Below, piece by piece: positions 50,441-58,211 of a DNA stretch of 64,000 nt; position 1 is the first letter of the stretch; every line of letters starts with the position of its first letter. Position numbers and translations under genes: made by a program. Source of the stretch: Lacrimispora xylanisolvens (GTDB taxonomy: Bacteria; Bacillota; Clostridia; Lachnospirales; Lachnospiraceae); assembly GCF_002934545.1 (NCBI RefSeq), contig NZ_PTJA01000001.1, positions 372,001 to 436,000 on the forward strand, given 5' to 3'. The notes beneath the pieces were generated by a model. That model did not search any database, was not told where the DNA came from, and saw only the letters and a list, made by a program, of their open reading frames with translations.

Positions 50441-53137
50441 ATGAATGATGCACAAAGTAAAATATATGATATTTTAAAAGCACGTGGAATTGATGCAGAA
50501 AATGCTGATGGCATTAAGGAAGAGGATATACCGGAAGCGTCAGAACGTTTTAATAAGCTAATGGACATCTATTATTCTATGAAGGTTACCGCAGATATGG
50601 AGATACCTTACTGGTATAACAGGCTGTGGTGGGAGAATGACGGAGATATACTTGAGGTAAGAAGAGCCAGAGCAGTGGGAGGTGCGTATGCTCACAGCAC
50701 TCCGACAGTACTGCCTTATGAAAAACTGGTCATGAGCAAAACAAAGAATTTCCGCGGAGCATTTCCATTTCCCTGGGTCTGTGCCAGCTTTTTCAATTCT
50801 CTTGCAGAATCCCTGATGAATGAAGTAGATGCCCCTGCAGAGAGCGAGGCAGATGCTGTCTCAGTAGTAGGCGCAGGAGGCGGTAACGTAACTGAAAGCT
50901 ACGGAGATATTATTTCCATTGCGAAGAAATTTGGAATGAGAAAAGAAGAAATTCCCGTCCTGGTTAAGGTATCCAAGTATTGGGAGGGTATATCTGTTGA
51001 AGACATCAGTGATAAATATGCACAGATGCTTCCGGATTACGATCAGTTTAAGCGCATCATGGATGCAGTGGTTGTCATGTTTGATTCTTTTGCCATTCCT
51101 CAGGGCAGGGAGGTAATCAATTATTATATGCCATTACAGTATGGTTTTGACCGGATCATTCAGCTTTGCGATGAAAAGATTAATGAGACAATGGGGGAAG
51201 CAGGCGAAGACGGCATATTAGGAATGAGCCGCGGTTATTATTATGCAGCAATGAAGGAAATTACGGCAGGCTTAAGTAAATGGTGCGATAACTATGGAAA
51301 AAGGGCAGAGGACCTTGCAACAAGAGAACCGGATGAAGAAGTCAGGGCAAATTATTTAGAAATCGCCCAGGTGATGCACAATGTTGCCCATAAACGTCCA
51401 TCCACCTTCCGTGAAGCCCTTCAGATGACATTATGCTGCCATTTGGGCGTCGTAAACGAAGATCCCCAGTCAGGACAATCCATCGGACGTCTGGGTCAGG
51501 TGCTTCAGCCGTTCTATGAGAAAGATATCGAAGATGGAATTACCACAGATGAGGAAGTAATCGAACTGCTGGAACTCTACCGGATTAAGATAACCTGTAT
51601 CGAGTGCTTTGCCTCTGCCGGTGTATCAGGCGGTGTGCTTTCCGGAAATACCTTTAATAACCTTTCCCTTGGAGGACAGAATTATGACGGTTTATCAGCA
51701 GTCACTCCTCTTGAATATCTGATTGTGGAAGCGGCTATGAGAGCAAAGACCCCACAGCCCACGCTTTCTGTTCTTTATGATGAAAAGACACCGGAAGATT
51801 TCTTAATGAAAGCCGCAGCCTGTACAAAGCTTGGTATGGGTTTCCCGGCATGGATGAACAATCAGACCGGAATGAACTTTATGTTAAGACAGTACGGTGC
51901 AGAGGGAATGGACCTTTACGATGCTAGAGCGTGGTGTCTGGGCGGCTGCCTGGAATCGGCTCCGGGCTGCTTTATGCCTTTGGATTATAACGGGAAAGTC
52001 ACCATGATTCCCGGAGGCGCCTCTCCAACCTGCGGAACCGGAATTCATTTTACCGGTCTTCCAAAGATTCTGGAGCTGGTTCTTACAAACGGTCTTGATA
52101 AGAGAACTGGAAAACAGGTATTCCCTCCTCATAATGAGAAAATTGATACATATGAGCAGATGGTGGATTTATGGAAAAAGTATCTGGATATATCAAACCG
52201 GATTGTAAACCGGATCAACAATATGCAGATGGATATCTGGAGAAAGTATAACATGCCTGCTGTGAATTCCCTGCTGAAACCGGACTGCTTTGCAAAGGGA
52301 CAGCACATTGGCAACTGTGGATCGAGATATAATGCCTGTATCAACTTTGAGTCCTGCGGCACCATAACATTTATTAACTCCCTGGCTTCTATAAAGAAGA
52401 ATGTATTTGATGACCGGGTGTTTACGCTGGAAGAGATGACAGAGGCTCTGGTTAATAACTTCGGTTTTAAGACTGCGTATGAGACCAATGTATTTTCCCC
52501 GGATTTCAGAGAAAGCACTGAGTCTGCTTCAAAGTATGACCGGATATTTGCAGCATGCATTCATGCTCCCAAATACGGAAATGCGGATTCCTATGTAGAC
52601 AGTCTGCTGAAGGACTATCACATGTTTATGCTTCACTACCTGCCCACACTCCGCTCCTATTATGGCAAGCCGGAATATTTATGTCAGATTTCCGTATCTA
52701 CCCATGGCCCCCAGGGCTTTGTCACTCTGGCGACTCCGGATGGAAGGCTTGCAGGAACCACTTATTCCGACGGTTCTGTTTCCGCAGCGGCAGGAACCGA
52801 TAAAAACGGAATTTATGCCATCTTTGAATCAGCCACTGTATATGACCACTCTCAAAATCAGAATGCGCAGATGAACTTAAAGCTTCATCCGTCAGCCGTG
52901 AAAGGACTTTCCGGAACAAGAAAGCTCCTTGACGTAATCCGTGCCTATATGCGCAAGGGCGGATTTCATGTTCAGTTTAATGTTGTTGGCTCGGATACCT
53001 TAAAGGAAGCTCAAAAGGAGCCTGACAAATACAGGGACTTAATGGTCCGTGTAGCCGGGTTCACCCAGTATTGGTGTGAAATCGGCAAGCCGATTCAGGA
53101 TGAAGTGATCTATAGAACCGAGTATGATCAGGCTTAA
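50441..53137 (+). CDS. hpdB: 4-hydroxyphenylacetate decarboxylase, glycyl radical large subunit
   Basis: 898 residues from the ATG at 50441 (GAAGGGAGAAGC upstream). It decarboxylates 4-hydroxyphenylacetate, a tyrosine fermentation product, to p-cresol by radical chemistry. The PFL-like barrel fills the protein; the C-terminal glycyl radical loop is RVAGFTQYW with the radical Gly at 873, 25 residues from the end. The thiyl Cys is C503 in GGCLESAPG, with E505 two residues on; H536 (GIHFTG) and E637 (NFESCG) complete the pocket. With this start, all these numbers equal those I recall for the Clostridium scatologenes enzyme. The small-subunit gene next door separates it from phenylacetate and indoleacetate decarboxylases. 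It is the first gene of a five-gene unit. Confidence 0.95.
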   Translation: MNDAQSKIYDILKARGIDAENADGIKEEDIPEASERFNKLMDIYYSMKVTADMEIPYWYNRLWWENDGDILEVRRARAVGGAYAHSTPTVLPYEKLVMSKTKNFRGAFPFPWVCASFFNSLAESLMNEVDAPAESEADAVSVVGAGGGNVTESYGDIISIAKKFGMRKEEIPVLVKVSKYWEGISVEDISDKYAQMLPDYDQFKRIMDAVVVMFDSFAIPQGREVINYYMPLQYGFDRIIQLCDEKINETMGEAGEDGILGMSRGYYYAAMKEITAGLSKWCDNYGKRAEDLATREPDEEVRANYLEIAQVMHNVAHKRPSTFREALQMTLCCHLGVVNEDPQSGQSIGRLGQVLQPFYEKDIEDGITTDEEVIELLELYRIKITCIECFASAGVSGGVLSGNTFNNLSLGGQNYDGLSAVTPLEYLIVEAAMRAKTPQPTLSVLYDEKTPEDFLMKAAACTKLGMGFPAWMNNQTGMNFMLRQYGAEGMDLYDARAWCLGGCLESAPGCFMPLDYNGKVTMIPGGASPTCGTGIHFTGLPKILELVLTNGLDKRTGKQVFPPHNEKIDTYEQMVDLWKKYLDISNRIVNRINNMQMDIWRKYNMPAVNSLLKPDCFAKGQHIGNCGSRYNACINFESCGTITFINSLASIKKNVFDDRVFTLEEMTEALVNNFGFKTAYETNVFSPDFRESTESASKYDRIFAACIHAPKYGNADSYVDSLLKDYHMFMLHYLPTLRSYYGKPEYLCQISVSTHGPQGFVTLATPDGRLAGTTYSDGSVSAAAGTDKNGIYAIFESATVYDHSQNQNAQMNLKLHPSAVKGLSGTRKLLDVIRAYMRKGGFHVQFNVVGSDTLKEAQKEPDKYRDLMVRVAGFTQYWCEIGKPIQDEVIYRTEYDQA

Positions 53138-53162
53138 AGCCAACAATAAGGAGGAAGAACAG

Positions 53163-53438
53163 ATGAAGCATGTTAAATGCGTGAACTTTTTAAACTTAGA
53201 TTGTGAAAAGGGAATGTGTGCCCTGAGCAAGGCAATCGTTCCGATTGATGGAGAAGGAAGTGACGCATGTCAAAGTTACCAGCCGGCTCCGGAATGCGGA
53301 AATTGCCGCCATTTCTATGATGGAGACAAATACGGAATGGGAATGTGCAAAGGATATGAAAAGGAAAACTGGGCATATGCCACCTGCGGCGCATTCTCCT
53401 GTGAAAAATATGAAAGCAGAAGATATCAGGAAGCCTGA
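53163..53438 (+). CDS. hpdC: 4-hydroxyphenylacetate decarboxylase, iron-sulfur small subunit
   Basis: 91 residues from the ATG at 53163 behind AAGGAGGAAGAACAG. The small subunit carries two [4Fe-4S] clusters in two similar domains. The ligand positions I recall for the C. scatologenes protein are all conserved: His3, Cys6, Cys19, Cys36 for cluster 1 and Cys45, Cys48, Cys62, Cys80 for cluster 2. Cys14 and Cys75 are additional. It forms a hetero-octamer with HpdB and is thought to regulate its assembly and radical state. The gene is 25 bases after hpdB and one base before the hpdA start region, so the three are co-expressed. Confidence 0.95.
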   Translation: MKHVKCVNFLNLDCEKGMCALSKAIVPIDGEGSDACQSYQPAPECGNCRHFYDGDKYGMGMCKGYEKENWAYATCGAFSCEKYESRRYQEA

Positions 53439-53439
53439 T

Positions 53440-54378
53440 ATGGAAAAAAAAGGGCTGATATTTGATATTCAGGCTTTTTCCGTACATGACGGTCCGGGCT
53501 GCCGCACCAATGTTTTTCTGGCCGGCTGCCCGCTTCAGTGTAAATGGTGCGCCAATCCCGAAAGCTGGATCTGTAAAAAGCACCTGATGTTTGCTGAAAA
53601 AATGTGTAAATATGATCATGGATGCAGGGCATGCAAGGATGCGTGCCCCTACGGTTCCATTGTCATAACGGAAAGCGAAAAGCCACGTATAAACTGGGAG
53701 ATATGTAAGAACTGCAGGACCTTTGAATGCACCGGAGTATGCCCGAACAATGTTTTAAAGCAATGTGTGAAAGAGTATGAGCCGGAAGAACTGGTAAGCA
53801 TTCTGCGGCGTGATTTTAATAACTGGGGGGCTGAGGGGGGGGTGACCTTTTCCGGAGGCGATCCCATACTTCAGCATGAGTTTCTCATTGAGGTGCTGAA
53901 AGACTGCAGGAAATGGAATATTCATACATCCATTGAAACCAGTGCATACTTTCCGGAAGAAATATTTCTCCAGGTAATGGAGTACATTCATTTCGCATTT
54001 ATTGATGTGAAAAATATGGACTCCATCGCTCATGAGATGGGAACGGGGGTTGGAAATGAACGGATTCTTTCCAACATTTCCGCATTGAAAGCCTCTGGCT
54101 GGAAGGGCAGACTCGTATTGCGTCAACCCACCATTTGGGGTTATAATGACAGTGATGAAAATGCAAGACAGCTGATTGCGTTCATGCAGGAGAATGACTT
54201 ATTCGAAGTGAATCTTTTAAAATTCCACCGGTTAGGTACAACGAAGTGGGAGCAGCTGGGTAAAACTTATGAATACTCCGATCATGGAGATATGAGCGAC
54301 GAGCGGATGAAAGAATTACAAAATATTTATTTAAAAGCAAATATAGCGTGCTACATCGGTGATGACACCTTGTTTTAA
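53440..54378 (+). CDS. hpdA: 4-hydroxyphenylacetate decarboxylase activating enzyme (radical SAM)
   Basis: 312 residues from the ATG at 53440 (AGGAAG upstream), one base after the hpdC stop; the frame is open further upstream through hpdC, but that is not coding. It generates the glycyl radical on HpdB. The radical SAM motif is GCPLQCKWCANPE (CxxxCxxC, about residues 28-35). An inserted ferredoxin-like domain (about 50-110) holds two more [4Fe-4S] clusters: CKYDHGCRACKDACPYGS and CKNCRTFECTGVCPNN. The GGVTFSGGDPILQ segment binds SAM. This architecture is that of all glycyl radical activases except the PFL type. Confidence 0.95.
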   Translation: MEKKGLIFDIQAFSVHDGPGCRTNVFLAGCPLQCKWCANPESWICKKHLMFAEKMCKYDHGCRACKDACPYGSIVITESEKPRINWEICKNCRTFECTGVCPNNVLKQCVKEYEPEELVSILRRDFNNWGAEGGVTFSGGDPILQHEFLIEVLKDCRKWNIHTSIETSAYFPEEIFLQVMEYIHFAFIDVKNMDSIAHEMGTGVGNERILSNISALKASGWKGRLVLRQPTIWGYNDSDENARQLIAFMQENDLFEVNLLKFHRLGTTKWEQLGKTYEYSDHGDMSDERMKELQNIYLKANIACYIGDDTLF

Positions 54379-54403
54379 TACCTATAACCAGCAGGAGAAG
54401 AGT

Positions 54404-55063
54404 ATGGATTTAAAGGACAGTTACATTTATGAATTTATTAAAGAGAGGAATATCGGTGATATCTCTTTAAAAAGCTGCAAAAAAGGAAGCGTCATTACAG
54501 ACGGTGCAGATGACAGAATACATGTAATTTTCCTGCTGGAGGGCGCTATTAAGGTTGTGACTACCAGCATTGAAGGCAAGCAGATTCTCATAGATGAGGT
54601 ATGTGAAAACAGTTTCAGCGGACACATCAGCAAGGTAAGGGGACAGAACTTTTTTGCCACTGTCATAGCCAAAACAAATTGCATTTATCTGGATTTTCCT
54701 GACAAGGTATTTGATGAATTGATGAAAAACCAGGATTTTGCCTGCTTCTTCTACAAAAGCACCAGTGACCGGGTTTATCTCATGTACCGTAAGCTGTTAG
54801 CGAAAGAACTGTTTTCACAGGAAGAAATGATCGCTTATTACCTGCTATCCAAAGCAGATAAAGAAGATCTGGTTGCGCTCAGTAAATATTATATCTGCGA
54901 AGCCATGGGAATCAGCAGAAGAAATTTTTATAATATAATAAACAGATTTTATAAAAATGGCTGGGTTAAAAAAGAGGGTATGTGTGTCAGAATCATAAGA
55001 GGTGACGAGCTGGAGAGAGTTTCTAATCGTATGCGCTGGTTTTTTGCGGAAAGCAGCATATAA
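54404..55063 (+). CDS. Crp/Fnr-family transcriptional regulator of the hpd unit
   Basis: 219 residues from the ATG at 54404 (GCAGGAGAAGAGT upstream). Residues ~15-120 form a cyclic-nucleotide-type beta barrel (HVIFLLEGAIKVVTT; IDEVCENSFSGHI), and residues ~145-210 a helix-turn-helix (LSKYYICEAMGISRRNFYNIINRFYKNGWVKKEGM). There is no N-terminal Fnr-type Cys cluster, but six Cys are scattered. It resembles the PrfA/CooA-like branch with an effector other than cAMP. Encoded between hpdA and the chaperone-like gene, it probably controls the unit through the palindromes at 50295-50381, possibly sensing 4-hydroxyphenylacetate or p-cresol. That is inference. Confidence 0.82.
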   Translation: MDLKDSYIYEFIKERNIGDISLKSCKKGSVITDGADDRIHVIFLLEGAIKVVTTSIEGKQILIDEVCENSFSGHISKVRGQNFFATVIAKTNCIYLDFPDKVFDELMKNQDFACFFYKSTSDRVYLMYRKLLAKELFSQEEMIAYYLLSKADKEDLVALSKYYICEAMGISRRNFYNIINRFYKNGWVKKEGMCVRIIRGDELERVSNRMRWFFAESSI

Positions 55064-55105
55064 CTGTATCGTGCATTGAAGCAGGAGAATGTGAGATCGA
55101 AGAAG

Positions 55106-55888
55106 ATGGCATATATAATTGAAAAAATAACAGAGAATCACTGGAAGATCAATTTTACAACATCTGCCGCCCACTGGATGAAGCTGTTGGAGAGTGATGC
55201 AGGAAAAACAAAGCATAAGCTGGAGAGATTCGCCCAGGAAGAATTTGAAAAATTTGCGGAGGACTGTGAACGTATCATACTTTCAGAGTCCGCTTTTCAT
55301 ATGGAGCAGATGAAGCTTGACAAGCCGCTGGTTTTTTCTATAAAGGCAGAGCTGTCACCCAAGGTCATCCTTGGTCAATATAAGAACCTTAAAGTGTTTG
55401 TCAAAGAGGATTCTTATACTGAGGCAGACAAAAGAGAGTCGGCGTTAATGGAACTTCTGATTCAGGGTTCCGGATTTGGAGATGTCACAGCAATGATTGA
55501 GAAGATGATACAGCAGATGACAGAAGAATATGCCAGCCGCTTAAGTCAGGAGGGATTGTCCCTTGAACAGTTTTACAAGATGACAGGCAGCTCCCTGACA
55601 GACTTAATGAAGCAGTTTCAGCCTGCGGCAGAGCGCAGGGTAAAGGGCCGGCTGGTTTTGTATGCCGTTGCAAAGGCTGAGGGGATTAAGGTCAGTCCTG
55701 AAGAACTGGATTATGAACTGAAACGCTTATCAGCGCTTTATCTGATGCCGGCTGACCAGATCAGAAAGCTTTTGGCCGGAAGTGAGGGCAGAAAGCTGAA
55801 GCAGGATATTCTGATCAATAAAACCATGAGATACTTAATGGATCAGAATGAATTTGCGGTAAGCGCAGAGGCTGGCGTTGTAAAATAA
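55106..55888 (+). CDS. Trigger-factor-like chaperone lacking PPIase domain and ribosome-docking loop
   Basis: 260 residues from the ATG at 55106; a GTG at 55091 with AGGAG close upstream would add five residues. Residues ~1-90 keep parts of the trigger factor N-domain, ending in the typical linker IKAELSPKVILGQYKNLKV, but the ribosome-binding GFRxGKxP loop is absent. The linker runs directly into the C-terminal arm domain (YASRLSQEGLSLEQFYKMTG, AERRVKGRLVLYAVAKAEGI, VSPEELDYELKRLSALY); the whole FKBP-type PPIase domain (~100 residues) is missing. This leaves only the client-holding arms. Being the last gene of the hpd unit, it may help fold or assemble HpdB/HpdC or bind the activase. Ordinary trigger factor is ~430 residues. 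Confidence 0.75.
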   Translation: MAYIIEKITENHWKINFTTSAAHWMKLLESDAGKTKHKLERFAQEEFEKFAEDCERIILSESAFHMEQMKLDKPLVFSIKAELSPKVILGQYKNLKVFVKEDSYTEADKRESALMELLIQGSGFGDVTAMIEKMIQQMTEEYASRLSQEGLSLEQFYKMTGSSLTDLMKQFQPAAERRVKGRLVLYAVAKAEGIKVSPEELDYELKRLSALYLMPADQIRKLLAGSEGRKLKQDILINKTMRYLMDQNEFAVSAEAGVVK

Positions 55889-55892
55889 CAAT

Positions 55893-55943
55893 AAAACTGC
55901 CGTTAGAACCGGATGTATTCCGGTTTATACGGCAGTTCTTTTT
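55893..55943 (+). terminator. Terminator at the end of the hpd unit
   Basis: AACTGCCGTTAGAACCGG (55895-55912) pairs with 55920-55937, 18 positions with two mismatches, followed by CTTTTTG. It resembles the hairpin at 50201-50250 and delimits the unit. Confidence 0.85.
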
Positions 55944-55964
55944 GTATAAGGATATTTTAATTAC

Positions 55965-56681
55965 TCAGATTATTAATTTGAATTTATCACCGATACAAAG
56001 TTGCTGACAAAGAATGGTGAGAGTATTATCTGAATCATGTACAACACTGTCAATACGTAATAGAGGATAACCTTTTGCAATTTCTAAGGATCTGGCCTCT
56101 TTCGGGGGCGCGAATATGATGTCTATCTCCTTGGAAGAATGCTCTAAAAAAATGTTATACTTGGTTTTCAAAATTTCATAGAGTGATTGATCATTCAGGT
56201 TTTCAGAAAACAGGAATGAAAACATCTCAGGAAATCTGTTTGATTCCAATACCACAGGTTTGGAATCTGCATAACGGATGCGCTCTAATACTAATATTTT
56301 TTCATCTGGCTTTAAATTCATAAGCTCAATATCTTTCGCAGTGGGGTCTTCCAATGCAATTTTTGTGGTTTTTGCACCGGGTATGGCTCCCATTAGCTTG
56401 CACAGTTCTGTAAAGCTTACTGCACCGGCAGAAATACCTCTTTGCAGTTTTTTTTCCGCCACAAAAGTTCCCTTACCGGTTTTTCGCTCCAGATAACCAA
56501 GCTCTGAGAGTCTGGCGAGGGCTTTCCTTACCGTTACTCTGCTTACATTGTATTGCTCGCTTAATTCATTTTCTGTTGGGATACGCGTACCAGCGGCACG
56601 TTCTCCCCGTTCAATTTCACTGCGAAGTATATTCTCAAGCTGCTGATAGAGCGGGGTAGCGACTGTACTATTCAATTCCAT
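55965..56681 (-). CDS. GntR-family regulator with UTRA domain
   Basis: 238 residues. Residues ~8-75 are the GntR winged helix (VATPLYQQLENILRSEIERG; IPTENELSEQYNVSRVTVRKALARL; KTGKGTFV). Residues ~95-235 are a UTRA ligand-binding domain (LVLERIRYADSKPVVLESNRF; LLRIDSVVHDSDNTLT) as in HutC/FrlR/NagR. UTRA regulators bind sugar phosphates or related compounds. It is divergent from the SIS-domain gene and most likely represses the Amadori operon, like FrlR of B. subtilis or FraR of Salmonella. Repeated TGTATTA-type palindromes in the intergenic regions are its probable sites. Confidence 0.87.
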   Translation of the reverse strand: MELNSTVATPLYQQLENILRSEIERGERAAGTRIPTENELSEQYNVSRVTVRKALARLSELGYLERKTGKGTFVAEKKLQRGISAGAVSFTELCKLMGAIPGAKTTKIALEDPTAKDIELMNLKPDEKILVLERIRYADSKPVVLESNRFPEMFSFLFSENLNDQSLYEILKTKYNIFLEHSSKEIDIIFAPPKEARSLEIAKGYPLLRIDSVVHDSDNTLTILCQQLCIGDKFKLII

Positions 56682-56803
56682 AAAACTTCACCTCTGATTC
56701 CTAAATAATCACCCAATTTGTTTGTGTTATAGAAATTATTATAATACAATAAGCTACGTTTGTATACAAAAAAACCATATTTACCTGTTTGATCTTTTGA
56801 TTA

Positions 56804-56832
56804 TTGACAAATGTATTATAATGTATTATCAT
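56804..56832 (+). promoter_or_regulatory. Promoter of the Amadori operon with operator-like repeat
   Basis: TTGACA (56804-56809) and TATCAT (56827-56832), 17-base spacer. The spacer region contains AATGTATTATAATGTATT; a 21-base stretch (56807-56827) recurs exactly at 57965-57985. It is a likely GntR-type repressor site placed across the promoter. Confidence 0.65.
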
Positions 56833-56879
56833 GAAACTACAAAAATAAAATACAAAACAAACATAAAAGGAGAGCTGAT

Positions 56880-57893
56880 ATGTCGTATAATAGTTCAGAT
56901 ATCAAAAGAATCATAGCAGAAATAATTGAAGCAAAGAAAGATAAGGGAGGTGTAAGATCTCTTTATCTGGTAGGATGCGGGGGATCTCTGGGAGCTCTTT
57001 ATCCTGCGAAAACATTTATGGAAAAAGAAAGTGCAAAGATTAAATCAGCCTGGATTAACAGTAGCGAATTTGTCCATAGCACACCAAAAGATTTTGGAGA
57101 AAATTCGATTATCCTTCTTGCGTGCCATAAAGGTAATACACCAGAAACAATTCAGGCGGCTAAGCTTGGAAGAGATAGGGGAGCAGCCGTAATTATTCTT
57201 ACATGGCTGGAGGAATCTGAAATTGTTGAATTTGGTGATTATATTGTATTGTATTCTTTTGATGCAAGTCCGGACCATCTTGCCGGTAATATCGATTATT
57301 CGGGAGAAAAAACACTCTGCGCTTTATATGTAGCTGTTGAACTTCTGGCACAGACAGAAGAGGGTTACGCAAATTATGACAAATTTTATGAAGGTGCCAG
57401 AATGATCACCACGATTATTCGTAATGCAAGAAATCATGTGGCGGACCGGGCAAAGGAATTTGCAATGGCAAGAAAGAATGACAGTGTAATTTATACAATG
57501 GGCAGTGGCGCATCTTATGGAGCGGCTTATATGGAAAGTATCTGTATATTTATGGAGATGCAGTGGCTGGATTCCAGTTCTATTCATACGGGAGAGTATT
57601 TTCATGGACCATTTGAAATTACAGATTCTAACAGGCCATTCATGATTCAGATTTCCGAAGGTTCTACACGGGAATTGGATGAAAGAGCACTTGTATTCTT
57701 AAAAAAATATGCTAAAAACATCGAAATTCTGGATGCAAAAGAGCTTGGTTTATCTGTGATTGATGGTTCTGTAATCGATTATTTCAATCACTCTTTATTT
57801 AATAATGTATATCCGATTTATAACCATGAACTGGCAGCGGAGCGTCAGCATCCATTGCCAACACGCCGTTATATGTGGAAGGTAGAATATTAA
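56880..57893 (+). CDS. frlB: SIS-domain fructosyl-amino-acid 6-phosphate deglycase (FrlB/FraB-like)
   Basis: 337 residues with two SIS sugar-isomerase domains. The first has LVGCGGSLGALYPAKTF and LACHKGNTPETIQAAKLGR; the second IYTMGSGASYGAAYMESICIF. The catalytic region HTGEYFHGPFEI and the C-terminal RQHPLPTRRYMWKVEY match FrlB/FraB, which split fructose-6-phosphate adducts of amino acids into glucose 6-phosphate and the free amino acid. FrlB acts on fructoselysine, FraB on fructose-asparagine; sequence here does not settle which. The start follows AAAAGGAGAGCTGAT. The kinase that makes its substrate is encoded at 59557. Confidence 0.85.
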   Translation: MSYNSSDIKRIIAEIIEAKKDKGGVRSLYLVGCGGSLGALYPAKTFMEKESAKIKSAWINSSEFVHSTPKDFGENSIILLACHKGNTPETIQAAKLGRDRGAAVIILTWLEESEIVEFGDYIVLYSFDASPDHLAGNIDYSGEKTLCALYVAVELLAQTEEGYANYDKFYEGARMITTIIRNARNHVADRAKEFAMARKNDSVIYTMGSGASYGAAYMESICIFMEMQWLDSSSIHTGEYFHGPFEITDSNRPFMIQISEGSTRELDERALVFLKKYAKNIEILDAKELGLSVIDGSVIDYFNHSLFNNVYPIYNHELAAERQHPLPTRRYMWKVEY

Positions 57894-57918
57894 ATATATC
57901 GTATGGCAGGAGCGTAAT

Positions 57919-57961
57919 AAGGTCCCGGTATGGAGAGACTTCTCTATGCTGGGGCTTTTTT
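57919..57961 (+). terminator. Terminator after the deglycase gene
   Basis: An imperfect stem (57919-57937 with 57941-57956, bulged) is followed by six T. The operator-like repeat and a new promoter follow, so the transporter and kinase have their own start. Confidence 0.6.
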
Positions 57962-57964
57962 ATA

Positions 57965-58097
57965 ACAAATGTATTATAATGTATTTTAAGACTGTGAAAA
58001 ACACCCAAATAAATATTGATAAATTATACAATATGTAGAAAAAATCAATAACTATTGACAAAATAACAAGAAAAATATAATATTGTATTAAATACAA
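57965..58097 (+). promoter_or_regulatory. Second promoter and operator-like repeats upstream of the transporter
   Basis: 57965-57985 repeats exactly the 21 bases at 56807-56827. TTGACA (58055-58060) and TATAAT (58076-58081) form a promoter with a short 15-base spacer. The perfect palindrome TTGTATT-A-AATACAA (58083-58097) overlaps its start site, followed by further ATACAA copies to ~58120. The rest of the 318-base gap (57894-58211) holds the terminator and the ribosome site GAGGAGG. Confidence 0.65.
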
Positions 58098-58211
58098 AGC
58101 AATACAATTAGATACAATATAAAATAAATCGAACGGTTGTGAGTATTAATAATGTGCGCGCATTGTTTCTAAAAGAAAAGACAAAATTTATAAACTAGAG
58201 GAGGATTTGTT

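Noticed and set aside
53245-53439. Upstream extension of the hpdA activase into hpdC
   Set aside because: The frame is open but overlaps the conserved hpdC gene; the ATG at 53440 gives the usual activase N-terminus.
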